DNA from: SHLQ01 sp964562985
Lineage (GTDB): Bacteria > Actinomycetota > Acidimicrobiia > Acidimicrobiales > SHLQ01
Assembly: GCA_964562985.1 (NCBI GenBank)
Contig: CAZLWE010000021.1
Coordinates: 1 to 49,628, forward strand
Direction: 5' to 3'
DNA: 49,628 bases
Of this stretch, positions 26,375-34,618 are shown piece by piece. The translations under genes were made by a program, and so were the position numbers. The first letter of the stretch is position 1. Every line of letters starts with the position of its first letter. Under the pieces are notes generated by a model that was not told where the DNA came from, searched no databases, and saw only the letters and a list, made by a program, of their open reading frames with translations.

Positions 26375-27271
26375 GTGGCAAAGCACATCCTCGAGATTCC
26401 CGAGTGGTTGAACCTGACGTCGACGGTTCGCGGTTCGAAGATGCCAATCATGGTCGGCCCGACCGAATCACGTTGGAACACTCGCACGCCCGACGGGCCG
26501 GGCGCACTGCATCTTCACCGTCGCAGCGACGCCACAGTTGAGGCTGAGGCATGGGGGCCGGGCGCTGACTGGATGATCAACCAAGCACCAAAGCTTCTTG
26601 GTCACGAGGACGACCTGACCGGATTCGAGCCGCCACCGGGGCGTCTCGCCGATACGTGGCGCGCCCGACCGTTCCTTCTTGGGCGAACCGACCGATTGTG
26701 GGACTCGATCATCGGTGGGATCTTCGGCCAGAAGGTCCAGGTGCAGAATGCCGTGCGTGCCCGTCGGATGCTGGCCAAGGCCTACGGCGATCCGGCCCCT
26801 GGGCCACACGGTGGTTGGGTGCTCCCGTCACCGGAGCGAACCGCCGAACTGGGATATGCCGACCTTCACCCATTCGGCGTCGAACGCAAACGTGCAGAGA
26901 TACTGCTACGGATGGCCCGCGAGATGCGCTTCCTGAAGAACACCGATGAACTGAGGCCATCACAGGTGCAAACTCGCCTGCAGCGAGTACGTGGCATCGG
27001 TCCATGGACCACAGCGATGATCACCGCAACGGCTCTTGGTGATGCCGATGCGGTGCCGGTCGGTGACTTCCACTTGCCGAATACGGTCGCGTGGCATCTG
27101 GCGGGGGAGGAGCGTGGAGACGACGAGCGAATGCTCGAGTTGCTCGAACCATATACCGGTCACCGCTGGCGAGTCCTACGCCTGGCAAAGTCTCTGGGGT
27201 CGGCCCCCAAACGCGGCCCCAGGCTCTCACTGACCGGAGACGGGCTGAACATGGAAAGAGCAAACAGATGA
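26375..27271 (+). CDS. AlkA-like DNA-3-methyladenine glycosylase
   Basis: The 298-residue protein is an HhH-GPD base-excision glycosylase. The hairpin-helix-hairpin LQRVRGIGPWTTAMI (about 202-216) is followed by the catalytic Asp231 in VPVGDFHLPN. The N-terminal region (about 1-95) replaces the AlkA N-terminal domain and helps shape the pocket. Such enzymes excise alkylated purines. The start is GTG 26375. The 3' end overlaps the aminotransferase gene by 4 bp (ATGA). Confidence 0.88.
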   Translation: MAKHILEIPEWLNLTSTVRGSKMPIMVGPTESRWNTRTPDGPGALHLHRRSDATVEAEAWGPGADWMINQAPKLLGHEDDLTGFEPPPGRLADTWRARPFLLGRTDRLWDSIIGGIFGQKVQVQNAVRARRMLAKAYGDPAPGPHGGWVLPSPERTAELGYADLHPFGVERKRAEILLRMAREMRFLKNTDELRPSQVQTRLQRVRGIGPWTTAMITATALGDADAVPVGDFHLPNTVAWHLAGEERGDDERMLELLEPYTGHRWRVLRLAKSLGSAPKRGPRLSLTGDGLNMERANR

Positions 27272-28116
27272 GCGCTTTCACATCGGTACGAATCGACGGT
27301 GAACTTCACGACCCTGCGATGGCATCGATCCCGGTGTCAGATATCGGCTTCATCCGCGGGTTTGGCGTGTTCGAGGTGATCCGAGGGATCACCGGCCACT
27401 GCGTTCGGATGAAGCCCCATCTGACACGCCTGCAGAACAGCGCCGAGAAGCTCGGTATCGAACTGCCAAGTGATGGGGAGCTCATCGCGTGGTGCAACCA
27501 CGCCGCCGGGATGCATGACGACGCGGTGATCCGGGTGCTCGTCAGCCCTGGCGACGACCCCTTCGATGGCACTACGCGTGTCGTTGTCACCTCGGAGCCC
27601 GTCGTAGCAAAGGCGAGCGAGCAGTCGCTGTTGCCGATCGATGCGCCGTGGCATAGCGACGGTGCCGAGTGGGAGTTGCATGGCGCGAAGACCCTGTCGT
27701 ACGCCAACAACTTTGGAGCGATCCGACGCGCCAAGCTCGCCGGTTTCACTGATGCGCTGCTCATTGGAAGATCGGGTCGGATCCTCGAAGGCCCGACCTT
27801 CACGGTCGGCTGGGTGGTCGAGGAAGACGGCAGCCCGGTCTATGAGACTCCCGCGATGTCGCTTGGCATTCTCGACTCAATCACTCGACAGGTTGCCTTC
27901 GACGCAGCCGAAGAGGCAGAGCTGAACCTGCGCGAGGTCGAGGTGTCGCTCAACCACCTCGACAACGTAACCGAGTTCTTCGCGCTGTCCACGCTGCGAG
28001 ACACGGTGTCGGTGACACAAGTTGGCGATCGTGCGTTCCCGGCTGGTCCGGCGACAGCGGTCCTCCGTGACGCAATGCTCGGAATCATTCATCGAGAGGC
28101 CACAGCGGACTCTTGA
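27268..28116 (+). CDS. Class IV PLP aminotransferase (BCAT / aminodeoxychorismate lyase-like)
   Basis: The 282-residue fold-type IV PLP enzyme has the start DIGFIRGFGVFEVIR, the PLP Lys141 in HGAKTLSYANN, and the cofactor-region Glu174 in ILEGPTFTVGW. The family includes branched-chain aminotransferases, D-amino acid aminotransferases and aminodeoxychorismate lyase (PabC); the sequence alone does not decide. A PabC role would link to folate made by the operon at 15-18 kb, but this is a guess. ATG at 27268, coupled to the glycosylase gene. Confidence 0.88.
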   Translation: MSAFTSVRIDGELHDPAMASIPVSDIGFIRGFGVFEVIRGITGHCVRMKPHLTRLQNSAEKLGIELPSDGELIAWCNHAAGMHDDAVIRVLVSPGDDPFDGTTRVVVTSEPVVAKASEQSLLPIDAPWHSDGAEWELHGAKTLSYANNFGAIRRAKLAGFTDALLIGRSGRILEGPTFTVGWVVEEDGSPVYETPAMSLGILDSITRQVAFDAAEEAELNLREVEVSLNHLDNVTEFFALSTLRDTVSVTQVGDRAFPAGPATAVLRDAMLGIIHREATADS

Positions 28117-28146
28117 TTCCAGAGCGTCGCCGCTAGTCTGATCGAC

Positions 28147-28413
28147 GTGGACGAACGCCCTGCCCCCTCTCCGTCGAAGTTAAAGAACCAATTCGACGAC
28201 TGGCTCGATGAGACCGAACTTCCCGGCCGTACTTTGGCCTATTTGAAGACCGGGTTCCTTCCGCAATTGTTGACCGAGAACGAATCCGAGGAGACGGCGG
28301 CGATGCTCGAAACGTGGGCTGGTTGGGAGTCGGGCGTCACCGAACCCCAGGCGGTATGTGAAGCACTCCGCGACCAAGGCCTCGCCGACTTTCTGACCGA
28401 GTTGTCCGCTTGA
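28147..28413 (+). CDS. Small conserved-looking protein, unknown function
   Basis: The 88-residue protein is acidic and mostly helical, with KLKNQFDDWLDETELPGRTL, then an AYLKTGFLPQLL helix and ETWAGWESGVTEPQAVCEAL. It has no membrane helix. GTG start at 28147; the stop overlaps the Nudix gene start by 4 bp, which supports translation. No family is recognised. Confidence 0.65.
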   Translation: MDERPAPSPSKLKNQFDDWLDETELPGRTLAYLKTGFLPQLLTENESEETAAMLETWAGWESGVTEPQAVCEALRDQGLADFLTELSA

Positions 28414-29093
28414 CGAACTCGGCCGGTCGTGGCGGACCGCAACCGATCCCGCGGCCGCCCGAGTGGCGTCGGGTTGAAACCCCGCTCAGACCGCTGCCAC
28501 CAGGGTTGGACCTGTCGGCGATCGAAGGCATCTTCGCTGACCATGAACCTGGCGAATTGGTGATTGGCCCTGCGGTGAGGCGACCGGCGGCGCCAGGTCG
28601 GAGATCAGCGGTGTTGATCGCGATCTATGAAACCGACCGCGGACCGACGACGGTTCTCACGCGACGCCCCCAGCACATGCGAAAGCATGCTGGCGAGATC
28701 GCGTTTCCTGGTGGCGGCTATGAAGACGGCGACGATTCCTTATGGGCGACAGCGACGCGCGAGGCGGAGGAAGAGGTAGCACTCGATCCGAGCACCTGTC
28801 GCCAGATCGGCATGCTCGACCGGTTTGTCACCGGGGCCAGTTTCTCGCTCGTCCAACCCTGTATCGCCGCCATCGAAGAACCACCGACGCTCCAACCATC
28901 CCCCGACGAAGTCGAGGCGATCCTACACGTTCCTCTTGCAGAGCTCACTCATCCGGACACCTACTGGCAGGAAGAGTGGTTATGGGAGGGTCAGTGGCGC
29001 CCAATGCACTTCTTCGGCCTCGTCGGTGACACCGTCTGGGGAGCGACCGCCCTCATGTTGCACCAACTACTCGACCTCCTCGCGACCCACTAA
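28410..29093 (+). CDS. Nudix hydrolase, CoA pyrophosphatase-like
   Basis: The 227-residue protein carries the CoA-pyrophosphatase signature LTRRPQHMRKHAGEIAFPGG followed by the Nudix box with WATATREAEEEVALD, including the catalytic REAEEE. The wording matches the NudL/YeaB class, which hydrolyses CoA to 4'-phosphopantetheine and 3',5'-ADP. The first 60 residues are Pro-rich and probably flexible. The start overlaps the preceding gene by 4 bp. Its TAA lies in the left arm of an inverted repeat. Confidence 0.9.
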   Translation: MTNSAGRGGPQPIPRPPEWRRVETPLRPLPPGLDLSAIEGIFADHEPGELVIGPAVRRPAAPGRRSAVLIAIYETDRGPTTVLTRRPQHMRKHAGEIAFPGGGYEDGDDSLWATATREAEEEVALDPSTCRQIGMLDRFVTGASFSLVQPCIAAIEEPPTLQPSPDEVEAILHVPLAELTHPDTYWQEEWLWEGQWRPMHFFGLVGDTVWGATALMLHQLLDLLATH

Positions 29094-29148
29094 AGATCTG
29101 TCGCGCTTTTTGAACCTATACGGTCAGTTTTTCGCGATAGATCTTTAG
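29090..29148. terminator. Inverted repeat between convergent genes, possible bidirectional terminator
   Basis: Arms of 16 bp (29090-29105 and 29133-29148, CTAAAGATCT then GTCGCG, one mismatch) enclose a 27-base loop bordered by T5 runs. The arms contain the stop codons of both the Nudix and the ThrH genes. No T tract follows the stem, so it may work through other signals. Confidence 0.55.
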
Positions 29149-29756
29149 GTGAGGGCGTTCGTTAGCGCGTCGAGTAGTTCGTCGTAGGTGTCGAGCGCGG
29201 GGAACTGCGGGAACTCGGCGATCACATTGTCCGGAGCATGAAAGAGAAAGCCAGCATCGGCCTGGCTCAACATGGTGGTGTCGTTGTAGGAATCGCCGGC
29301 GGCGACGACCCGATAGTTGAGTGCCTGGAAGTTGCGCACGGCGCTGCGCTTCGGATCGGCAATGCGCAGCTTGTAATCGACGATGCGGTCGTCTTCGACG
29401 ACGAGGCGATGGCAAAGCATCGTCGGGCGATTGAGGTGGCACATCATCGGCACGCCGAACTGCTCGAAAGTATCGGACAAGATGATCACCTGCGTGCGAG
29501 TTCGCAACTCGTCGAGGAACTCACACGCACCCGGAAGCGCGTCCAATCCTTCGATGATGTCCTCGATTTGGCTCATCGTGATGTCGTGTTCGGCAAGCGT
29601 ATTGAGCCGACCCTTCATCAAGACGTCGTAGTCGGGTTCCTCGCGGGTCGTGCGGAGGAGATCATCGATTCCTGTCGCTTCGGCGATGGCGATCCAGACT
29701 TCCGGAATAAGGACGCCTTCGGCATCGAGTGCGACGAGAGATTGCTTCGTGCTCAC
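29145..29756 (-). CDS. thrH: ThrH-type phosphoserine phosphatase / homoserine phosphotransferase
   Basis: The 203-residue HAD enzyme closely follows Pseudomonas ThrH. It has the nucleophile motif LDAEGVLIPE (Asp11), the cap region EEPDYDVLMKGRL, the ILSDTFEQFG motif II, and VVAAGDSYNDTTMLSQADAG with the closing FHAPDNVIAEFPQFP. ThrH dephosphorylates phosphoserine and transfers phosphate to homoserine. The start is placed at GTG 29756, matching the homologue length; an upstream ATG at 29795 or 29831 would add an unrelated leader. It diverges from the decarboxylase gene. Confidence 0.92.
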   Translation of the reverse strand: MSTKQSLVALDAEGVLIPEVWIAIAEATGIDDLLRTTREEPDYDVLMKGRLNTLAEHDITMSQIEDIIEGLDALPGACEFLDELRTRTQVIILSDTFEQFGVPMMCHLNRPTMLCHRLVVEDDRIVDYKLRIADPKRSAVRNFQALNYRVVAAGDSYNDTTMLSQADAGFLFHAPDNVIAEFPQFPALDTYDELLDALTNALT

Positions 29757-29919
29757 GTTGGTTAAGTGTGGTCGATCTTCAGGCCGGAGACACATATGGC
29801 GTGGTGTGAATTGGTGACACTTCATCCACACGAAATCTTTGTGCGGCGTCGATGCAGGCCGGCTTACTCGCGAACATGTCGTGGCAACTAGCGTCTCGGC
29901 CGTGGACTACCAAGCGCCG

Positions 29920-31305
29920 ATGTCGAACGACGAGTTCCGGCGAGCGGGTCATGAGCTGATCGATTGGATTGCCGACTATTGGGAGCGGGTCGAAACCTTG
30001 CCGGTGCTCAGTCAGGTCGGGCCTGGTGAGATTCGGGCAGCGTTACCCGAATCGCCGCCCAACGAACCCGAAGCCTGGGCCGACGTCATGGCCGATGTCG
30101 ATGAGTTGATCCTCCCGGGGGTGACGCATTGGCAGTCCCCGAACTTCTTCGCCTACTTTCCGGCGAACGCGTCGCCACCGTCGGTGTTGGGCGAGCTGCT
30201 TTCCGCCGGGTTGGGCGTACAGGGAATGTTGTGGGCGACTTCACCCGCGTGCACGGAGCTCGAAACCCACATGCTCGATTGGATGCTCGACCTCTGCGGA
30301 TTGCCCGATCGATTTCGATCGTCTGGACCGGGTGGAGGAGTAATCCAAGACTCCGCATCGAGCAGTGTGCTCGTGGCCATTCTCGCGGCGCGAGAGCGGG
30401 TGGCGGGACAGTTCCGGATCAACGATCTCGTCGCGTATACGTCCGAACATGCACATTCGTCGATGTTGAAGGGCTGCAAGATCGCCGGGCTGCGCGAAGA
30501 CCAGGTTCGCGTGGTCGCTACCGACGACAAGTTTGCGCTCGATCCGGTTGCACTTCGAGACGCGATGACCGAAGACCTCATTGCGGACCGGCGACCGTTC
30601 TTTGTTCAAGCGACCGCTGGCACCACGTCGAGTACCGCATTCGATCCCGTCGACGCGATCGCCGATGTCTGCAAGGACTTTGGCGCCTGGCTCCATGTCG
30701 ACGGCGCCTTCGCTGGTGCTGCCGCGGTGGCGGAGGAGTTTCGCTTCGTCAACGATGGTCTCCGCCGGGTAGACAGCTACTGCTTCAATCCGCACAAGTG
30801 GTTGCTGACCAACTTCGATTGCTCGCTCTTCTACGTCGCCGATCGTGGACCGATGATCGCAGCCCTCAGCGTCGTGCCCGAATATTTGCGCAACGCGGCG
30901 ACCGACACCGGCGACGTGATCGACTATCGGGATTGGCAGATCTCGCTCGGTCGTCGGTTCCGGGCTCTCAAGTTGTGGTTCGTCATCCGAACCCACGGAG
31001 CCCAAGGCCTCGCGAGCTTCGTGCGTGGTCACGTCGCGATGGCGCACGACCTCGACGGGCGACTCGCGGCCCATCCGAGCTACGAAGTCGTTGCGCCCAC
31101 GAAGCTCTCACTAGTCACGTTCCGCCATCTTGGCGGCGACGCGGACAACGAACGGATTCGCGACGCGATAAACGAGGGCGGCCGGGCCTACATCACCCAC
31201 ACCAAACTCGCCGATCGAACAGTGCTGCGAGTGGCGATTGGGGCCGTACGAACCGAGCAACGTCACATCGACGCGCTCTGGGGACTTCTCGAAGAACTCG
31301 CCTAG
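29920..31305 (+). CDS. Aromatic-L-amino-acid decarboxylase family protein (PLP group II)
   Basis: The 461-residue protein belongs to the DDC family that decarboxylates aromatic amino acids such as tryptophan, tyrosine or DOPA. The N-terminal FRRAGHELIDWIADYWERV fits the family start. It also has the THWQSPNFFAYFPANASPPS loop, SEHAHSSMLKG (His179 stacking on PLP), LHVDGAFAGAA with Asp261, and the PLP lysine Lys293 in NPHKWLLTNFDCS. The start ATG 29920 matches family ends; in-frame GTGs at 29881 and 29902 also exist. Substrate cannot be told. A small hairpin at 31302-31322 overlaps its stop. Confidence 0.9.
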   Translation: MSNDEFRRAGHELIDWIADYWERVETLPVLSQVGPGEIRAALPESPPNEPEAWADVMADVDELILPGVTHWQSPNFFAYFPANASPPSVLGELLSAGLGVQGMLWATSPACTELETHMLDWMLDLCGLPDRFRSSGPGGGVIQDSASSSVLVAILAARERVAGQFRINDLVAYTSEHAHSSMLKGCKIAGLREDQVRVVATDDKFALDPVALRDAMTEDLIADRRPFFVQATAGTTSSTAFDPVDAIADVCKDFGAWLHVDGAFAGAAAVAEEFRFVNDGLRRVDSYCFNPHKWLLTNFDCSLFYVADRGPMIAALSVVPEYLRNAATDTGDVIDYRDWQISLGRRFRALKLWFVIRTHGAQGLASFVRGHVAMAHDLDGRLAAHPSYEVVAPTKLSLVTFRHLGGDADNERIRDAINEGGRAYITHTKLADRTVLRVAIGAVRTEQRHIDALWGLLEELA

Positions 31306-31322
31306 TCGAAGGCCCCGACTAG
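31302..31322 (+). terminator. Weak hairpin after the decarboxylase gene
   Basis: CTAGTCG and CGACTAG (7-bp perfect arms) enclose a 7-base loop. The left arm overlaps the TAG stop. No T run follows, so termination is doubtful. Confidence 0.25.
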
Positions 31323-31356
31323 AGCGCTAGATTGGCCCTTTCCCAGCGGAGTGAAA

Positions 31357-32469
31357 ATGGCAGAGATCAGTATTGGCAAAGGCAAGGAAGGCCGGCGAGC
31401 CTACGGCTTTGAAGACATCAGTATCGTCCCATCCCGCCGCACCCGAGATCCCGAGGACATCGACCTCACCTGGGAGATAGACGCGTACCGTTTCGACCTC
31501 CCGTTCATGGCTTCTGCGATGGACTCCGTCGTGAGCCCAGCTACCGCGATCGAGATCGGAAACCAGGGCGGCGTAGGGGTTCTCAACCTCGAGGGTTTGT
31601 GGACGCGTTACGAAGACGCCGACGCGGTGCTCGAGGAAATTGCGGCGCTCGACGATCAGGCGGCGACGCAGCGAATGCAGGAGCTGTATTCGACTCCTAT
31701 CGATCCCGATCTGATCGTGCAGCGAATCTCCGAAATCAACGCTGCTGAGGTCGTGAGCTGTGCGGCGATCAGCCCGGGGAGCGCTTTGGCCCACATCGAC
31801 ACGATCCTCAAAGCCGACCTCGGTTTGCTGGTGATCCAACAACCCGTCATTTCCGCTGAACACATCTCTGAGAGCGAAGGCGACCCGCTCAACCTCAAGA
31901 CTTTTGTTCGCCGCCTCGACGTCCCCGTAATCGTCGGCGACTGTGCGAGTTACTCCGCTGCCCTCCACCTCATGCGAACCGGCGCGGCGGGGATTCTGGT
32001 CGGCGTCGGAACTGGCCGTGCCTCGACGCTGCGTCATGTGCTGGGCATAGGCGGCCCTCAGGCGACCGCGCTTGCCGATGCGCGAGCCGCTCGGATGCGC
32101 CACCTCGACGAGACCGGCATCTACACCCAGATCATCGCGGACGGTTCGATGTCGACCGCTGGCGATATCGCAAAGGCGGTCGTGTGCGGTGCCGATGCAG
32201 TGATGTTGGGTGCTCCGCTCGCCGCGGCGAATGAAGCGCCCGGGCGTGGCTACCACTGGGGTGTCCAAAGCGTTCACCCGACGGTCCCTCAGGGTGGACG
32301 CATCTCCATCGAACCGCAAGGCCCCCTGGCAGAGATTTTCCACGGTCCGAGCCACAGCGAAGCGGGTTCTACAAACCTTGCCGGCGGACTGCGTCAATCT
32401 ATGTCGATGTGCGGATATACCGATGTAAAGGACTTCCAAAAAGCAGAGATTTTGGTGAGCGCTCGATGA
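31357..32469 (+). CDS. guaB3: GuaB3-family IMP dehydrogenase-related protein
   Basis: The 370-residue TIM-barrel protein is the actinobacterial IMPDH paralogue GuaB3. It lacks CBS domains. In the active-site loop, VGVGTGRASTLRHVLGIG replaces the usual GxGPGSxCTT, so the IMPDH catalytic Cys is missing. Other barrel blocks are FEDISIVPSRRTRDP, SAMDSVVSPATAIEIG and IIADGSMSTAGDIAKAVVCG with ADAVMLGAPLA. GuaB3 proteins have been linked to guanine nucleotide salvage (GMP reductase-like activity in some bacteria). The ATG at 31357 with GGAG 5 bases before is preferred over GTG 31351. It overlaps guaA by 4 bp. Confidence 0.9.
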   Translation: MAEISIGKGKEGRRAYGFEDISIVPSRRTRDPEDIDLTWEIDAYRFDLPFMASAMDSVVSPATAIEIGNQGGVGVLNLEGLWTRYEDADAVLEEIAALDDQAATQRMQELYSTPIDPDLIVQRISEINAAEVVSCAAISPGSALAHIDTILKADLGLLVIQQPVISAEHISESEGDPLNLKTFVRRLDVPVIVGDCASYSAALHLMRTGAAGILVGVGTGRASTLRHVLGIGGPQATALADARAARMRHLDETGIYTQIIADGSMSTAGDIAKAVVCGADAVMLGAPLAAANEAPGRGYHWGVQSVHPTVPQGGRISIEPQGPLAEIFHGPSHSEAGSTNLAGGLRQSMSMCGYTDVKDFQKAEILVSAR

Positions 32470-34016
32470 CCAATCCCGACCCATCCGAAGAGTCCGTTCT
32501 CGTCGTTGACTTCGGCGCGCAGTACGCGCAGTTGATCGCTCGCCGAGTCCGAGAGGCGAACGTCTACTCCGAGATCGTCCCGCACACGATCAGCGCCGCT
32601 GAGCTAGCCGAGCGGAACCCCACCGGAATCATCTTCTCGGGTGGTCCAAAGTCCGTGCACGTCGAAGGCGCTCCCGCGATCGACCCAGAGGTATATGACC
32701 TCGGGATACCGGTGCTCGGGATCTGTTACGGGGCGCAGCTCATCGCGCATCAGAACGAGGGCACAGTCGGTCGCAACGAGCGCGGGGAGTACGGTCGAAC
32801 CGAGCTCACGGTCAAGGCTGGTGGAAACCTTCTCGACGGCACCCCCGAGACACAGACGGTCTGGATGAGTCACTTCGACGCGATCACGGATCTTCCAGAC
32901 GAGTTCGACGTACTCGCCGCGACTCCTGATGCTCCGGTGGCCGCCTTTGAGGACACCAAGCGTCGGCTCTATGGCGTGCAGTATCACCCCGAGGTTGTCC
33001 ACACGCCGCACGGCCAACACGTGATCGAACGTTTCTTGGCCGATGGCTGCGGCGCAACGCAGGCGTGGACGATGGCGAGCGTCATCGATACTCAGGTGCA
33101 ACTCATCCAAGAACAGGTCGGTGAAGACGGACGGGTGATCTGTGCGCTCTCTGGAGGAGTCGACTCCGCCGTGGCTGCGGCGCTTGTGCACAAGGCCGTC
33201 GGCGATCGACTCACCTGCGTCTACGTCGACACCGGTCTCATGCGCAAGAACGAGTCCGACCAGATCGTCGAGACCTTCGAGCGTCACCAGAAGATCGAGC
33301 TTAAGCACGTCAACGCACGCGAACGCTTCTTCGAACATCTTGACGGAGTCACCGATCCTGAAACCAAACGCAAGACGATCGGCGAACAGTTCATTCGGGT
33401 CTTTGAAGCAGCGAAGGCCGAAGTGGTGGGCGCCAAGTTCCTCGTACAAGGCACGTTGTATCCCGACGTCATCGAATCGGGCACCGACGACGCGGCGAAG
33501 ATCAAGAGCCACCACAACGTCGGTGGACTTCCCGAAGACATGGAGTTCGACCTGGTCGAACCGCTGCGGTCGCTCTTCAAAGACGAAGTACGGTCGGTCG
33601 GTACCGAGCTTGGCCTGCCCGATGAGATCGTCTGGCGTCAGCCCTTCCCCGGCCCCGGCCTTGCCGTGCGCATCATCGGCGAGATCACGCCCGAGAAGGT
33701 CGCCTTGTTGCAAGAGGCCGACTTCATCGTCCGCGAGGAGATCCGCAATGCGGGTCTCGAGCGTGAGATTTGGCAGGCATTCGCTGTTTTGCCAGGCATC
33801 AATTCGGTCGGAGTGATGGGCGATGAGCGCACCTATGCCGACGCAATTATCATCCGAGCGGTCACCTCGGAAGACGCGATGACCGCAGATTGGGCCCGTC
33901 TGCCCTACGAACTGCTCGATCGCATGTCGAACCGAATCATCAACGAGGTCCCCGGGGTAAACCGCGTCGCCTACGACATCACCTCCAAGCCTCCGGGAAC
34001 AATCGAATGGGAATGA
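32466..34016 (+). CDS. guaA: GMP synthase (glutamine-hydrolysing)
   Basis: GuaA converts XMP to GMP with ATP and glutamine. The 516-residue protein has the class I glutamine amidotransferase domain (VLVVDFGAQYAQLIARRVRE, nucleophile Cys87 in GICYGAQ, and QYHPEVVHT), then the ATP-PPase domain with SGGVDS, and the C-terminal RQPFPGPGLAVRIIGEIT segment and PPGTIEWE end. ATG 32466 overlaps the guaB3 stop. The pair guaB3-guaA makes and salvages guanine nucleotides. Confidence 0.98.
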   Translation: MTNPDPSEESVLVVDFGAQYAQLIARRVREANVYSEIVPHTISAAELAERNPTGIIFSGGPKSVHVEGAPAIDPEVYDLGIPVLGICYGAQLIAHQNEGTVGRNERGEYGRTELTVKAGGNLLDGTPETQTVWMSHFDAITDLPDEFDVLAATPDAPVAAFEDTKRRLYGVQYHPEVVHTPHGQHVIERFLADGCGATQAWTMASVIDTQVQLIQEQVGEDGRVICALSGGVDSAVAAALVHKAVGDRLTCVYVDTGLMRKNESDQIVETFERHQKIELKHVNARERFFEHLDGVTDPETKRKTIGEQFIRVFEAAKAEVVGAKFLVQGTLYPDVIESGTDDAAKIKSHHNVGGLPEDMEFDLVEPLRSLFKDEVRSVGTELGLPDEIVWRQPFPGPGLAVRIIGEITPEKVALLQEADFIVREEIRNAGLEREIWQAFAVLPGINSVGVMGDERTYADAIIIRAVTSEDAMTADWARLPYELLDRMSNRIINEVPGVNRVAYDITSKPPGTIEWE

Positions 34017-34035
34017 GATTGCGAGATGCAGCCGA

Positions 34036-34614
34036 GTGGGAGTAAATCCCGCGGAGGACGCGATCGCCGCCATGGCGATCTTTGGCCAGGTGCTCACACA
34101 GGTCGACGACGAACAGCTCGAACTTTCAACACCATGCGCCGACTGGGACGTGCAGTCGCTGATTAGTCACGTGGTACTCGGCGATGCAGCCGTGCCGCTG
34201 TTGTTCCACGGAAAGCCGCTCCCCGACGTGGTCGCGATCGATATTTCGATTCTGGGTCCGAACCCCGTTGCAACATGGCGTGGGACGGCGCTCGCAGCAA
34301 TCGAGGCGCTCCGTGCCCCCGGAGCGATGGATACAACCCTGCAACACCCGACGGGTCCCCAGCTGGGTTCCACGGTCGCAAGGTTCCGCCTGGTCGATGT
34401 CCTCACACACGCGTGGGATCTTGCCCATGCGACCAACATCGACATCGAGATCCCCGACGAGCTAGCGGAGTCCGTTCTCGAATTTCTCCTGCCGATGTTC
34501 GACGAGCTACGCGACTCCGACCAATTCGCCAACTCGGTCGAGCCGCCAGAAGATGCACCAGCGTGGCAGCGCATGCTTGGGTTGCTCGGACGAACGGCGT
34601 GGCCCGACGAGTAA
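34036..34614 (+). CDS. TIGR03086-family metal-binding protein (DinB/MDMPI-like)
   Basis: The 192-residue protein fits the TIGR03086 family of actinobacterial four-helix-bundle proteins related to mycothiol-dependent maleylpyruvate isomerase and DinB. Conserved elements are LSTPCADWDVQSLISHVV and the metal-site pair DVLTHAWDLAHAT (HxxxxxH), with the first His in ISHVV. Some relatives act on thiol conjugates of mycothiol; function here is unknown. GTG 34036 lies 19 bp after guaA. The convergent kinase gene ends 4 bp beyond. Confidence 0.85.
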   Translation: MGVNPAEDAIAAMAIFGQVLTQVDDEQLELSTPCADWDVQSLISHVVLGDAAVPLLFHGKPLPDVVAIDISILGPNPVATWRGTALAAIEALRAPGAMDTTLQHPTGPQLGSTVARFRLVDVLTHAWDLAHATNIDIEIPDELAESVLEFLLPMFDELRDSDQFANSVEPPEDAPAWQRMLGLLGRTAWPDE

Positions 34615-34618
34615 TGAG

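Noticed and set aside
30129..31322. Plus-strand ORF in another frame of the decarboxylase gene (397 residues)
   Set aside because: It is Arg-rich frame-shifted sequence, typical of alternative frames in GC-rich DNA.
31327..32484. Minus-strand ORF antisense to guaB3 (385 residues)
   Set aside because: Shadow of guaB3; no independent support.
32604..34097. Long minus-strand ORF antisense to guaA (497 residues)
   Set aside because: It lies fully inside a certain gene and has no recognisable family motif.
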